This document shows positions 28,785-38,884 of a stretch of DNA of 53,354 nucleotides, one piece after another (the stretch's first letter is position 1; each line of letters begins with the position of its first letter). The notes below the pieces were generated by a model. It was not told the origin of the DNA and did not search any database. It worked only from the letters and a program-made list of their open reading frames with translations. This DNA comes from Mycobacterium sp. 1423905.2. Lineage in GTDB: Bacteria; Actinomycetota; Actinomycetes; Mycobacteriales; Mycobacteriaceae. The DNA lies in NCBI RefSeq assembly GCF_001673155.1, contig NZ_LZLE01000215.1:1-53354 (forward strand). The letters are read 5' to 3'. A program made the position numbers and the translations under genes.

Positions 28785-30290
28785 ATGCCCGCGCAAGTAA
28801 CCACGCGCGCGCAAGTCAATGGCTATCGGTTTCTGATCCGGCGGCTAGAACACGCGTTGATTCGCGCCGACTCCCGAATGATCCACGACCCGATGCGTGG
28901 GCAGATCCGATCGTTGATGGTCGGCTTGGTAATTGCCCTGCTGATCACCGGCGCCTGTGGCGTATTGGCCTTCTTCAAGCCGACGCCCAACATCGGCAAC
29001 GCTCAAATCCTGCTGAGCAGTTCCAACGGCGGCCTGTACGTGCGGATCGGCGATCAGTTGCATCCAGTGCTGAATCTAGCGTCGGCCCGAATGATCACCG
29101 GCAAGCCCGACATGCCGAAGTCGGTCAGCGACAAATGGCTCAATCAGATCCCTCGCGGGCCCATGGTGGGAATTATCGGTGCGCCGACCAGCATTCGAGG
29201 TGGCGCCGACATGCGCAAGTCGGGCTGGACCCTGTGTGACTCGGTCGCGACGCCTGATGTCACCAAGAGCATCGGCGTGGCCAGCGTGCAGACCACGGTG
29301 ATAGCCGGTGATCTCTTTTTGAACGACGACATCCGCGCCGCCAGAGCGGAGCAGATGTTGCTGGTCAGGTCGGGTGACACCAGTTATCTGATTTACGACG
29401 GGAAACGGGCACTGATCGATCCAGCTGACTCTGCAGTTATCGACGCACTGCATTTGCAGAATGCGCAGACGCGCCCAATCTCGGCCGCCCTTCTCAATGC
29501 GCTGCCCTCAGTTCCGCCTATCCGCGCGGTGACAATAGACGCTGCCGGAGCCGTCAACCCGATCTTTGCCGCATATCCCGTCGGCTCGATCATCAAGACC
29601 GTCGACTCGAGGGGCGAGCAGCTCTATGTCGTGCTCCCCAACGGGCTGCAACCGGTGACCTCCGCGGCGGCTGACATCATCCGGTACAGCAACCCCAACG
29701 ACGTTGCGGCACAGGGAACTCGCGAAGTTTCGCCGTCACTGGTCAGCCGTGTTCCCATTGTGCACAGCTTGCCGGTCGACCACTACCCGAGCTCGTCGCC
29801 ACAAGTGGTCAACGACGAACCGGATCGGGTGGTGTGCATGGCCTGGGAACGCGCTAACAGCGCCGCGCAGGCAACGATCAGATTGCTAGTGGGGCACCGG
29901 CTTCCGCTACCGGACGGGGCGCAGCCGGTCGATCTGGCTACCGGTGACGGCAATGGGCCCGGAGTCGACTCGGTCTACCTCAGACCGGGTACCGGTGAGT
30001 ATGTGCAAGCCACCGGAGGCGACGCGGACAGCCGCGCCATGGGACAGCTGTTCTACGTCTCCGACACCGGGGTGCGCTACCACATCAAGGACCTGCCCAC
30101 CGCCGCGGCGCTGGGCGTCACCGGCGTGCACGATCCGCGGCTCGACGCAGACGTCCCACAGTTCGCGCCCTGGCCGGTGCTGTCGCTGTTGCCCGCCGGC
30201 CCGGAGTTGTCCCAGGAAGCGGCTCTGGTCGCCCACGACGGAATGGGCGCGGACCCGCGTGGGTCCAAGGTGGAACCACCCAAGTCCTGA
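28785..30290 (+). CDS. eccB: EccB, ESX core component
   Basis: 501 residues. The opening MPAQVTTRAQVNGYRFLIRR and the following DSRMIHDPMRGQIRSL are hallmark EccB sequence; a single helix (MVGLVIALLITGACGVLAF, ~45-65) anchors a large periplasmic domain made of R-type repeats. Two Cys (GWTLCDSVA and DRVVCMAWE) are those that form the conserved EccB disulfide. EccB dimerises in the periplasm above the pore and stabilises the complex. ATG 28785 is preferred over GTG 28773 because the family starts at MPAQ. Its end is 11 bases from the convergent eccD stop. Confidence 0.96.
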   Translation: MPAQVTTRAQVNGYRFLIRRLEHALIRADSRMIHDPMRGQIRSLMVGLVIALLITGACGVLAFFKPTPNIGNAQILLSSSNGGLYVRIGDQLHPVLNLASARMITGKPDMPKSVSDKWLNQIPRGPMVGIIGAPTSIRGGADMRKSGWTLCDSVATPDVTKSIGVASVQTTVIAGDLFLNDDIRAARAEQMLLVRSGDTSYLIYDGKRALIDPADSAVIDALHLQNAQTRPISAALLNALPSVPPIRAVTIDAAGAVNPIFAAYPVGSIIKTVDSRGEQLYVVLPNGLQPVTSAAADIIRYSNPNDVAAQGTREVSPSLVSRVPIVHSLPVDHYPSSSPQVVNDEPDRVVCMAWERANSAAQATIRLLVGHRLPLPDGAQPVDLATGDGNGPGVDSVYLRPGTGEYVQATGGDADSRAMGQLFYVSDTGVRYHIKDLPTAAALGVTGVHDPRLDADVPQFAPWPVLSLLPAGPELSQEAALVAHDGMGADPRGSKVEPPKS

Positions 30291-30301
30291 GTGCTCGCCT
30301 A

Positions 30302-31807
30302 TTACAGCCGCAGCTCGCGGAAGATCGCGTAGAGACGGACGATCCAGCAGCACAGCGGAAACACCATCACGATGGCGAGGTACTCCAGGATTTCGACCTG
30401 CCGGCGCATCACAGGGGAGAATTCCATCCGCGTTGCAACGACTCCGCACGCGACCGCCAGCACCATCAGCACCACCAGCGCCAGTGCGGCCCGGAATTCC
30501 CAATCGTCGAGGCTTACAGCCAGTTTGACGATCGACAGCAGTGCGATGGTCATCCCGGCCGCGATCAGCGTTGCGGACTGCGCCAGATCGTGATGGCTAC
30601 GCCCGCGCAAGCACAACACCGTCGCCACCACGATCGCGAAAGCCGCTCCCTGCCAGTAGAAGCCGTCGCTCACATCGACGGCGAGATAGCAGCCGACAGT
30701 CGCAGCGATCGCAGCTGCCACCAGCATGCCGCTCAGGTACTGACTGGCGCGTCGAACCCGTACGGTCATGCCTTCTTCGGTGGGAACGACCTGCTTGCCA
30801 ACCGCGTTGACGCCCTCGACGGTCGTCCCGCCTTGGGTTTCGATGTCGTCGAGAGGTTCTCCGGCCGTCGGTACGCGCGGTACGGGCAGCTTCGCCAGCA
30901 GGATCGTCACTCGGGGCGAGAGATACACGATCGTCACGGACACGGTGGCCAGTACCGCTCCGACGGCGCGTTGCGGCGGGCTCCACAACAACTCGACCGT
31001 CGCGGCGATCCCCCCGAACACCGCCAGCGCCAGCACGGCCGCGTGCAGGGCTCGGCCGCGACCGGTGATCAGCAAGACCAGCAACGAGCTCAGCCCGGTC
31101 AAGGCAAACGCCATCGGCAGCGACTTCACGCCAAAAGCGTCCGGCACGACATACAGTGAGCCGCCGAAGATCAGCGGCAGAGCCATCGCCGCCACCCATT
31201 CCGAGCGGCGCGCACCCCCAGTCCGGTGAGCCAGCACGCACGCGACGATCACCCCAATGATTCCCAGGCCCAGCGCGGTCACGGGGACGTAGAATTCGGT
31301 CGCGTGACGGGGCAGTAGAAATGCGGCGATGACGGTCGCCACCAATCCCACCGCGAAGCAGGTAGTCAGCCGCGAGTTCAAACCCCAACGCGTGGGCAAT
31401 TTTTCGCTCGGACGGGTCTGTTCTGAGACGTCGACCGGCAGGTCGTCGAACAGCATCGGGCGTAACGGCTGGTCGATCTCGCGGATGGTCAGCAACTCAC
31501 CGTCGTAGACGCCTGCCTCTGTCAACGATCGGCTCGGGTCGATCGGCTCGTCGCCGAGCCGAGCCAGGGTCCATTTGCCTTCAGTGGTGTCGAATACGAC
31601 GCCATCGAGGCCTGGGTCGACTCTTGTATGGGCAGCCAACTGCTCATTGGCGAGGTCGATCACGTCATCGATGAACGCGGCGATGTTGGTGTGGGCCGGC
31701 AAACCGACGTCGAGCCGCAGACCACCGACGACCAAGGTGACGCGGCTGAGTCCCGGTTCGGCCTCAGATTCTGCGTCTAATTCGGACAGCGACGGCGGTA
31801 GAGTCAA
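30302..31807 (-). CDS. eccD: EccD, ESX channel component, first paralog
   Basis: 501 residues. Residues ~20-110 form the ubiquitin-like cytosolic domain (SRVTLVVGGLRLDVGLPAHTN ... TLARLGDEPIDPSRSLTEAGVYDGELL), and about eleven membrane helices follow (FAVGLVATVIAAFLL, LGLGIIGVIVACVLA, LEYLAIVMVFPLCCWIVRLY and others). EccD dimers line the inner cavity of each ESX protomer. The start is TTG 31807, backed by AGGAGG 9 bases upstream. This gene points opposite to eccC, and a second, clearly different eccD lies at 35920. Confidence 0.93.
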   Translation of the reverse strand: MTLPPSLSELDAESEAEPGLSRVTLVVGGLRLDVGLPAHTNIAAFIDDVIDLANEQLAAHTRVDPGLDGVVFDTTEGKWTLARLGDEPIDPSRSLTEAGVYDGELLTIREIDQPLRPMLFDDLPVDVSEQTRPSEKLPTRWGLNSRLTTCFAVGLVATVIAAFLLPRHATEFYVPVTALGLGIIGVIVACVLAHRTGGARRSEWVAAMALPLIFGGSLYVVPDAFGVKSLPMAFALTGLSSLLVLLITGRGRALHAAVLALAVFGGIAATVELLWSPPQRAVGAVLATVSVTIVYLSPRVTILLAKLPVPRVPTAGEPLDDIETQGGTTVEGVNAVGKQVVPTEEGMTVRVRRASQYLSGMLVAAAIAATVGCYLAVDVSDGFYWQGAAFAIVVATVLCLRGRSHHDLAQSATLIAAGMTIALLSIVKLAVSLDDWEFRAALALVVLMVLAVACGVVATRMEFSPVMRRQVEILEYLAIVMVFPLCCWIVRLYAIFRELRL

Positions 31808-31816
31808 CGCTATCGG

Positions 31817-31822
31817 CCTCCT
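31817..31822 (-). promoter_or_regulatory. Ribosome binding site supporting the TTG start of eccD
   Basis: AGGAGG on the minus strand, 9 bases before TTG 31807. It justifies the rare start codon; no ATG or GTG nearby in the frame gives the expected EccD N-terminus. It lies in the short divergent region (about 100 bases) shared with eccC. Confidence 0.7.
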
Positions 31823-31906
31823 GCAGGTTGTGTTACTTCGCTGGTGACATTACCGAGGCATTTAGGCCCAATTAGTCGCCTGTTGGGAGTTGCGGGGAAT
31901 GACCGG

Positions 31907-34900
31907 TTGAGTACACAGGGTTTCGTGCGCCGTCTGCGGGTGTCGCCGCCGCGCATGCCGGGCGGTGAAGTCAACCTGCAGCCGCCGCCCGAGGTGCCGA
32001 GAGTCATCCCCGGCAACCTCCTGATGAAGTTGCTGCCATTCGTGATGATCGTCGCGGTCATCGGGATGATCGCGCTGATGGTGACGGTCGGGGGGCGCGA
32101 TCTGACCCGCAACCCGATGTTCCTGATCTTCCCGATGATGATGGTCATGTCGATGGCGGGCATGTTCATGGGCGGTGGCGGCCGTTCCGGCAAGGCCGCT
32201 GCCGAGCTCAACGAGGAACGCAAGGACTATTTCAGCTACCTGGCCAACCTGCGCGACGACGCGGACATGACCGGCGAAGGACAGCGGACGGCGCTGGAGT
32301 GGAGCCACCCCGATCCGCGAGCCTTGGCCGACGTGGTCGGGACCCGACGGATGTGGGAACGGCGCCCGACCGACTCCGACTTCTGCCATGTCCGGGTGGG
32401 TATCGGCACCCACCGGTTGGCGACTCGGCTGCTGGCGCCCGAGACCGGCCCGCCGGAGGATCTGGAACCGGTTTCGACGGTAGCTTTGCGCCGCTTCGTC
32501 AAGACGCATTCCGTGGTGCATGCATTGCCTACTGCGGTGTCGCTGCGGGCGTTTCCCGCCATCACCTTCGAGGGGGACCGCAGATTGGCGCGCCAATTGG
32601 TGCGGTCGATGGTGCTTGAGCTGTGCACGTTCCACGGTCCCGACCATGTGCAGGTCGCGGTGGTGACCGCTAACCCCGACGGGGAGAACTGGAGCTGGGT
32701 CAAGTGGTTGCCGCAAGCGCAGCACCCCACCGCCCGTGACGGCATGGGATCCATGCGGCTGCTCTTCCCCACCTTGGAGTTGCTGGAGCGGTCACTGGCC
32801 ACCGACTTGGGCGAGCGGGGCCGCTTCAGCCGGAATGCCGAGCCGATAAAGGGTCTCAAGCAGTTGGTGGTGGTGATCGACGACGGCTACGTCAGCGGCG
32901 TCGAGCGATTGGTCACCGATGCCGGACTGGACAGCTTGACGCTGTTGGACCTGACTGGATCCGACGCGGCGGCAACTCGACGCGGCCTGCGCCTGGTGGT
33001 GGAGGGCGACGACGTGGGCGCGCGTACCGCAGTCGGCGTCGAGCGGTTCGCGACCCCGGACACGGTCACCGTCGCTGAGGCCGAGGCGACGGCTCGCCGC
33101 ATCGGCCGGTACCGCCTGGCCAGCGCCGCTCACATCGTCAGCTTGGAAGCCGACTCACGCGCTACCGACCCGGGACTGATGGCGTTGTTGAAGATTCCTG
33201 ACGCGGCCGAGATCGTTCCCGAGCAGGTGTGGCGCAAGAGATCTCCGCGGGAACGGCTGCGGGTACCGATCGGATACACACCCAACGGTCAACCACTCGA
33301 GCTGGATATCAAAGAATCCGCTGAGTCCGGGATGGGTCCGCATGGTTTGTGCATCGGCGCCACCGGTTCGGGTAAGTCGGAGTTCTTGCGGACTCTGGTG
33401 CTGTCGATGGTGACATCGCACTCGCCTGATGTTTTGAACATGGTGCTGGTCGACTTCAAAGGCGGCGCAACCTTTCTGGGCTTGGAAGGGGTTCCGCACA
33501 TTGCGGCCATCATCACGAACCTCGAAGACGAGCTGATTCTGGTCGACCGGATGCGCGACGCTTTGGCCGGTGAGCTCAACCGGCGTCAGGAACTGCTGCG
33601 CGCGGCGGGTAACTTCCCGAATGTCAACGAGTACGAGCGGGCCCGCGCCAATGGCGCCGAACTCGACCCCCTTCCGGCGCTGTTCATCATCGTCGATGAA
33701 TTCTCGGAACTGCTCTCGCAGAAGCCTGATTTTGCCGAGCTGTTCGTGATGATCGGTCGGCTGGGCCGATCGCTGCACGTGCACTTGCTGCTCGCGTCGC
33801 AACGGTTGGAGGAAGGCAAGTTACGCGGGCTGGACTCTCACCTGTCGTACCGCATCGGGCTCAAGACGTTCTCGGCCGGTGAGTCGCGCAGCGTGCTCGG
33901 TGTACCCGACGCCTATCACCTGCCCAGTGTGCCCGGCTCGGCTTTCCTCAAATGTGATGCCAGCGAACCGATCCGGTTCAACACCTCCTATGTGTCCGGA
34001 GAATATGTGCGACCGCGGCGGGCCGCACAGGGCAGCAGAAACAAACAACTGGGCGCACTGGCGCCCAAGCTTTTCACCGCCACGCCGGTGAAAAAGGACG
34101 AGGCGCCGGCGGCCAAAGCCACCGAAGATGTTGTGGCCGCGAGTGGTTCGTCGCCGACCAAGATGACCTTGCTCGATGTGGTGGTATCGCGGTTGAGGGG
34201 TCACGGCCGGCCGGCTCACGAGGTGTGGCTGCCGCCATTGGACAAAAGCCCGGCGATCAACCAGTTGTTACCTGATCCGAAATGGGATGCGCGGGAGAAC
34301 CTTGACGGGCGACTGCTGTTGCCGATGGGTGTGGTAGACCGACCCTACGACCAGCGACGCGACGTGTTGATGGTCGATTTGTCCGGCGCGCAAGGCAATG
34401 TCGCCGTGGTTGGGGGGCCGCAGTCCGGCAAGTCGACGGCGCTGCGGACGCTGATCATGGCGGCGGCTGCCACCCACACCCCCGAGCAGGTGCAGTTCTT
34501 TTGTCTCGATTTCGGCGGCGGCACGCTGGCCAGTCTCGCCAATCTGCCCCACGTCGGTGGAGTCGCCGGCCGGATGGACGCCGACGCTATCCGGCGCACG
34601 GTGGCCGAAGTGTCTGGTGTGCTGCGCGCGCGCGAGCTGCGGTTCCGCGATCTTGGCATCGAGTCGATGCGCGACTTTCGCCAGCGGAAGGCACATCTGG
34701 CCACCCTGCCGCCCGAGGTCGCCGCGAAGGATCCGTTGAGCCGAGACAAGTTCGGTGATGTGTTTCTCGTCGTCGACGGCTGGGCCTCCATCAGAAGTGA
34801 TTTCGAGGTCCTGGAGCAAACGTTGAACGCGCTTGCGATCCAAGGACTTTCCTACGGTGTGCACCTTGTGGTCTCGGCCTCGCGCTGGATGGAGATGCGC

Positions 34901-35923
34901 CCCGCGGTCAAGGACATGCTTGGCACCCGGATCGAGTTGAAATTGGGTGATTCGCTGGACAGCGACGTGGGTCGCAAATTCGCCGAACTGGTGCCGGTGG
35001 GTCGGCCCGGCCGAGGCATGACGCACCAGCGTCTGCACTTACTGATCGCCTTGCCGCGGTTGGACTCGAGTTCCGGCGTCGAAAATCTGTCCGAGGGCGT
35101 GGCCGCGTCGGTGGAAGCGGTGCGCGCCCATTACGGCAAGCGGCAAGCACCCCGGGTGCGCATGTTGCCGCACAGTCTGGACCGCGCCGCGGTGATTCGG
35201 GCGGCACGGTCGGCCGGCATGCTGACCAAGTCACGGTTTGTGATCGGTATCAACGAAGCCGAATTGATGCCGGTCGTGCTGGATTTCGACGCGCAACCGC
35301 ATCTGCTGGCGATAGGTGAGGCGGAGTGCGGCAAGACCTCGCTATTGCGCAATATCGCTGCGGGGCTGATGGAGAACGCCACGCCCGAGGAGTGCAAGAT
35401 CATCCTCGTGGACTTTCGCCGGTCCATGCTCGGCGTCGTGGCGAATGAGTACCTGGGTGGTTATGCCACCGGATCGCAGTCCTGCACGGAATTGATGACG
35501 GCGCTCGCCGCGTCTTTGCGGGACCGATTGCCGCCCAGCGACATAACTCAGCAACAGCTCAAGGACCGATCGTGGTGGTCGGGACCCGACCTCTTCGTCA
35601 TGATCGACGACTACGACCTCATCGGCGGTGGGTCGTTGTCGCATCCCCTCGGGCCCTTGGTCGAATACTTGCCGCAGGCCCGCGATATCGGCCTGCGCGT
35701 CATCCTTACGCGTCGCATTGGCGGTGCTCAACGAGCCATGATGGACCAGTTCATGGGTCGCCTCAAGGATCTGTCGTGCAATGCGCTCGTGATGAGCGGA
35801 ACCAAGGATGAAGGCGCGTTCTTCGGTTACAAAGCGACCGAGATGCCCCCTGGGCGCGGCATGTTGATCTCGCGCACAACCAAAAGCGGAGTGATCCAGC
35901 TGTCGAAGATGGCGGACCTGTGA
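31907..35923 (+). CDS. eccC: EccC, ESX motor ATPase (single chain, three ATPase domains)
   Basis: About 1338 residues. The family-typical beginning STQGFVRRLRVSPPRMPGGE suggests TTG 31907; the frame also has GTG 31844. Two helices (LLPFVMIVAVIGMIALMV, MFLIFPMMMVMSMAGMFM) precede three FtsK/SpoIIIE-type ATPase domains with Walker A motifs GATGSGKS (~484), GGPQSGKS (~836) and GEAECGKT (~1137). Walker B-like segments are IIVDEFSELL, FLVVDGW and VMIDDYD. The motor recognises WXG100 and related substrates through the last domain and drives export. It is one chain, unlike ESX-1, where EccCa1 and EccCb1 are split. The stop overlaps the next eccD (GTGA). Confidence 0.96.
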   Translation: MSTQGFVRRLRVSPPRMPGGEVNLQPPPEVPRVIPGNLLMKLLPFVMIVAVIGMIALMVTVGGRDLTRNPMFLIFPMMMVMSMAGMFMGGGGRSGKAAAELNEERKDYFSYLANLRDDADMTGEGQRTALEWSHPDPRALADVVGTRRMWERRPTDSDFCHVRVGIGTHRLATRLLAPETGPPEDLEPVSTVALRRFVKTHSVVHALPTAVSLRAFPAITFEGDRRLARQLVRSMVLELCTFHGPDHVQVAVVTANPDGENWSWVKWLPQAQHPTARDGMGSMRLLFPTLELLERSLATDLGERGRFSRNAEPIKGLKQLVVVIDDGYVSGVERLVTDAGLDSLTLLDLTGSDAAATRRGLRLVVEGDDVGARTAVGVERFATPDTVTVAEAEATARRIGRYRLASAAHIVSLEADSRATDPGLMALLKIPDAAEIVPEQVWRKRSPRERLRVPIGYTPNGQPLELDIKESAESGMGPHGLCIGATGSGKSEFLRTLVLSMVTSHSPDVLNMVLVDFKGGATFLGLEGVPHIAAIITNLEDELILVDRMRDALAGELNRRQELLRAAGNFPNVNEYERARANGAELDPLPALFIIVDEFSELLSQKPDFAELFVMIGRLGRSLHVHLLLASQRLEEGKLRGLDSHLSYRIGLKTFSAGESRSVLGVPDAYHLPSVPGSAFLKCDASEPIRFNTSYVSGEYVRPRRAAQGSRNKQLGALAPKLFTATPVKKDEAPAAKATEDVVAASGSSPTKMTLLDVVVSRLRGHGRPAHEVWLPPLDKSPAINQLLPDPKWDARENLDGRLLLPMGVVDRPYDQRRDVLMVDLSGAQGNVAVVGGPQSGKSTALRTLIMAAAATHTPEQVQFFCLDFGGGTLASLANLPHVGGVAGRMDADAIRRTVAEVSGVLRARELRFRDLGIESMRDFRQRKAHLATLPPEVAAKDPLSRDKFGDVFLVVDGWASIRSDFEVLEQTLNALAIQGLSYGVHLVVSASRWMEMRPAVKDMLGTRIELKLGDSLDSDVGRKFAELVPVGRPGRGMTHQRLHLLIALPRLDSSSGVENLSEGVAASVEAVRAHYGKRQAPRVRMLPHSLDRAAVIRAARSAGMLTKSRFVIGINEAELMPVVLDFDAQPHLLAIGEAECGKTSLLRNIAAGLMENATPEECKIILVDFRRSMLGVVANEYLGGYATGSQSCTELMTALAASLRDRLPPSDITQQQLKDRSWWSGPDLFVMIDDYDLIGGGSLSHPLGPLVEYLPQARDIGLRVILTRRIGGAQRAMMDQFMGRLKDLSCNALVMSGTKDEGAFFGYKATEMPPGRGMLISRTTKSGVIQLSKMADL

Positions 35924-37407
35924 CCGGAGTCAGTGAACTTCGGCACACGCACGTGGTATCGCCTGCGCCCGAACAGATTCGGGTGTCTGTTTACGGCGGA
36001 CGAACGCAATTGGACATCGCCCTGCCGTTGGATGTGCCGATATCGGGCTTTGTGTCAGACCTGGCGCGGTTGGTCCGATCGAGAGACACCGGCGCAGACG
36101 ATGACCCTGCTACCAAAGACGAACGGCGCAGCTTCTGGGTGCTCAGCCGGTTCGACACCGGCGCGGTGCTGCGACCTGATCGAACGCTGCGCGAGGCCGG
36201 AGTAGCCAGTGGTGAACTGCTGCGACTGTCAGCCGAACGGGCCCTGTCGCCACCGACGTTGTACGACGACGTGGTGGACGCCGTCGGGCGGCTCAACAAA
36301 GCGGCCTACGCCGCCTGGGGCGCGGTGTCTGCACGCTGGATGGCTTTCGTCGCAATCCACCTGGCGGCCATCGGAATCGTCTACTGCCTCGTTGGCCGGG
36401 TCGACGCGGTCAATCACTGGGCGATCGTCGGGCTGTCCGGGGTGGTGGCGTTGACGCTTGTCGGCGGGGCGGCGATGGCTCACCGTTCTTATCGGCTCGA
36501 TGATGTCGCTGCTGGGCTCGGATGGGCGGCGATTCCGATAACCGCCGGAATCGCCTGGACCGTACTGGCCCGGTACGGCGAGTACGGTCTGGCTGCCGCG
36601 TGTGGTGCCGTGGTGGTCCTGTGCGTCGTCTACGACCGGGTGATTGGAACCGGGCATTGGGCGTATCTGGCCGGCGCGCTGCTGTTCGGTGTGGTCGGCG
36701 TCGCCCTGCTATGCCGTGCGTTGCACCTGCGCGCCGACGTGGTTTTTGTGAGTCTCGCGCTGTGCGGAACCCTGCTGTGCCTTCTGGTGCCGAGATTGAC
36801 CGCTCGGCTGGGGCGATTCAAGACACCGACCGTTGAGGCCGAACCCAAACGCGAAGCGTGGGACTTCGAAAACCCGTTCGAGCCCACTGCGGCGAGCCGG
36901 CAGCGAGACGACGATTCCGGCGTGGCACTGCCGACCGCGGAAGCTGTGTGGGCCAAGGCCGAATCGGCGGCCATCACGCGGGCGGCCGTGCTGTTCGGCT
37001 TGGCTGCGGCAGTGGCGGTAAGCCTGACCCTGCTCTTGAGCGACGGCGCCGGCGTGCGTTGGCCGACGTTCGCCTTGGCGTTGGGCTGCGCTGCGGTGTT
37101 GGGTTTGCGGAGCCGGATTTTCGACACGTGGTTCGAGCGTGCCGCTGTGGCCGCTCCGGCCCTCGCCATCGTCGCTGGTGCGTGTGTGCTGGCTCAGCGC
37201 GGGGTGCAGCCGATGCCGGTGGTAGCTGTAGCGGTGTTGCTCGCCATCGCGGTAAGCGCTGCGCTAGCCGGTTTGTCCCGGCCGGTTGATCGAGAGTCTG
37301 GGCGGCTTTCGACGCTGGCCGCTTACTGCGAATACGTGGCGGTGGGTTCGTTGCTTCCGTTGGGACTGTGGGTCGTCGGCGTCTATCAGCGGTTGGGACT
37401 GCGATGA
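35920..37407 (+). CDS. eccD: EccD, ESX channel component, second paralog
   Basis: 495 residues with the same plan as the EccD at 30302: ubiquitin-like N-domain (EQIRVSVYGGRTQLDIALPLDVPISGFV ... VLSRFDTGAVLRPDRTLREAGVASGELL) and about eleven membrane helices (AFVAIHLAAIGIVYCLVG, LCGTLLCLLVPRL, ALALGCAAVLGLRS, EYVAVGSLLPLGLWVVGVY). The two share the fold but differ at most positions, so they are old paralogs and not a recent duplication. GTG 35920 overlaps the eccC stop, and its own stop overlaps mycP (ATGA), so eccC, eccD and mycP are translationally coupled. Confidence 0.93.
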   Translation: MTGVSELRHTHVVSPAPEQIRVSVYGGRTQLDIALPLDVPISGFVSDLARLVRSRDTGADDDPATKDERRSFWVLSRFDTGAVLRPDRTLREAGVASGELLRLSAERALSPPTLYDDVVDAVGRLNKAAYAAWGAVSARWMAFVAIHLAAIGIVYCLVGRVDAVNHWAIVGLSGVVALTLVGGAAMAHRSYRLDDVAAGLGWAAIPITAGIAWTVLARYGEYGLAAACGAVVVLCVVYDRVIGTGHWAYLAGALLFGVVGVALLCRALHLRADVVFVSLALCGTLLCLLVPRLTARLGRFKTPTVEAEPKREAWDFENPFEPTAASRQRDDDSGVALPTAEAVWAKAESAAITRAAVLFGLAAAVAVSLTLLLSDGAGVRWPTFALALGCAAVLGLRSRIFDTWFERAAVAAPALAIVAGACVLAQRGVQPMPVVAVAVLLAIAVSAALAGLSRPVDRESGRLSTLAAYCEYVAVGSLLPLGLWVVGVYQRLGLR

Positions 37408-38837
37408 GGGGTGGCCGGCGGGTTGCTGCCGTGGTGGCCGCGGTCCTGTTTGCAGTGGTGTTGCAGCCCGCGCCGGCCTGGGCGATTCGTCCGCCGGTCG
37501 TCGAACCCGGCCCTCCGCCGAACGGCCCGCTGGGCCCGATCGAGCCGACAGATCTCAAGGCGATCTGCGGAGTGCCGACCGGAGTTTTGCCGCAGACCGA
37601 CTTCACGTTGCAGACGAGCGCGGAAGCGATGCTCGGATACTTGAACGCCTGGCGCTTTTCCCGCGGGGCCGGACAGAAGGTCGCGGTCATCGACACCGGA
37701 GTCAACCGCAACCCCCGGCTGCCGGCGTTGGAAGGCGGCGGCGACTATGTGTCGAACGGCGACGGTCTGCAGGACTGTGACGCCCATGGAACGCTGGTCG
37801 CCGGCATCATCGCCGGCACGCCCAGCCCGAACGACGGTTTCGCCGGCGTCGCGCCCGAGGCGTCGATTCTCTCGATTCGGCAAAACAGCACCGTATACGG
37901 CGTCAAAGAGGGTGGTTCCGCGCAAACCAACGACCCCAATGCGACGTCGCCCGGCTATGGCAACACGTTGACGTTGGCTTACGCCGTCACTCGCGCGGTC
38001 GGCCTGGGCGCCACAGTCATCAACCTCTCCGAGGTGGCATGCAGTCCGGTCGGCGCCGGACTCGACGATGCCCCGCTGGGGCGGGCGGTGCGCTATGCCT
38101 TCGAACACAACGTCGTGGTGGTGGCGGCGGCGGGCAACTTCAACAACCAGGGCCTGTGCAAGACCCAGAACGCCATGCCTGATCCGAACATGCCGCTGCG
38201 CAGCGGATGGGAGTCGGTACGCACCGTCGCCAGCCCGGCCTGGTTCGACGACTACGTGTTGACAGTCGGCGCGCTGACCACCGCTGGAGAGCCCGCCGAC
38301 TTCAGTCTGCGCGGCCCGTGGGTTGGTGTTGCCGCGCCGGGGGAGCGGATCGCTTCACTCGACTCGAATGGCCCGGGTTTGATCAACGCCGTCATGAGCC
38401 AACAGGGGCTGGCGCCCATCAACGGCACGAGTTTTGCGGCGCCGTTCGTTTCCGGTGTGGTGGCGCTGATCCGATCTCGATACCCGGAATTGACCGCCGG
38501 TCAGGTCATCGATCTGATCAAGAGGACCGCTCACACTCCGGGCGCGGGCCCGAACGAAGCCACCGGTTTCGGCGTGATCGACCCGGTCGCCGCATTGACC
38601 TATCGCCTGCCGCCGGCCAACCAGGTACCCAACCCCGATACCGCGGCTCCGATCGCGGGACGGCCGCATCAGGACCCGCGCAGTCAGCGTGCTCGCATCA
38701 TCGTGCTGTCGGTGACCGGCGGTGCCATCGCGCTGGGCGCGGTGGCCTGTGCCTATGCAGTAGCCAGACGTCGGCGGGAGGCGCGCACGGTCGATGCTGC
38801 CACCGACGGTTGGAAGCAAACTCGAACTGAAAATTAA
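37404..38837 (+). CDS. mycP: MycP, mycosin subtilisin-like protease of ESX
   Basis: 477 residues. A signal peptide (RRVAAVVAAVLFAVVLQPAPAWA) leads to a subtilase domain with catalytic Asp97 (VAVIDTGV), His128 (DAHGTLVAG), oxyanion Asn245 (AAAGNFNNQ) and Ser343 (NGTSFAAPFVSG), then a Pro-rich stretch and a C-terminal membrane anchor (IIVLSVTGGAIALGAVACAYAVA). The domain faces the periplasm and caps the ESX membrane complex, which it stabilises; in ESX-1 it also processes EspB. All catalytic residues are present. ATG 37404 overlaps the eccD stop; the longer ORF start at 37368 is within eccD. Confidence 0.96.
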   Translation: MRGGRRVAAVVAAVLFAVVLQPAPAWAIRPPVVEPGPPPNGPLGPIEPTDLKAICGVPTGVLPQTDFTLQTSAEAMLGYLNAWRFSRGAGQKVAVIDTGVNRNPRLPALEGGGDYVSNGDGLQDCDAHGTLVAGIIAGTPSPNDGFAGVAPEASILSIRQNSTVYGVKEGGSAQTNDPNATSPGYGNTLTLAYAVTRAVGLGATVINLSEVACSPVGAGLDDAPLGRAVRYAFEHNVVVVAAAGNFNNQGLCKTQNAMPDPNMPLRSGWESVRTVASPAWFDDYVLTVGALTTAGEPADFSLRGPWVGVAAPGERIASLDSNGPGLINAVMSQQGLAPINGTSFAAPFVSGVVALIRSRYPELTAGQVIDLIKRTAHTPGAGPNEATGFGVIDPVAALTYRLPPANQVPNPDTAAPIAGRPHQDPRSQRARIIVLSVTGGAIALGAVACAYAVARRRREARTVDAATDGWKQTRTEN

Positions 38838-38884
38838 GCGTTTCGCGCTACGTACCATTGAAGACGGCGTTGAGGAACTCTGCG

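Noticed and set aside
30597..31388. 263-codon frame inside the first eccD
   Set aside because: Arg/Gly/Asp-rich shadow on the same strand; eccD helices and ubiquitin-like domain lie in the main frame.
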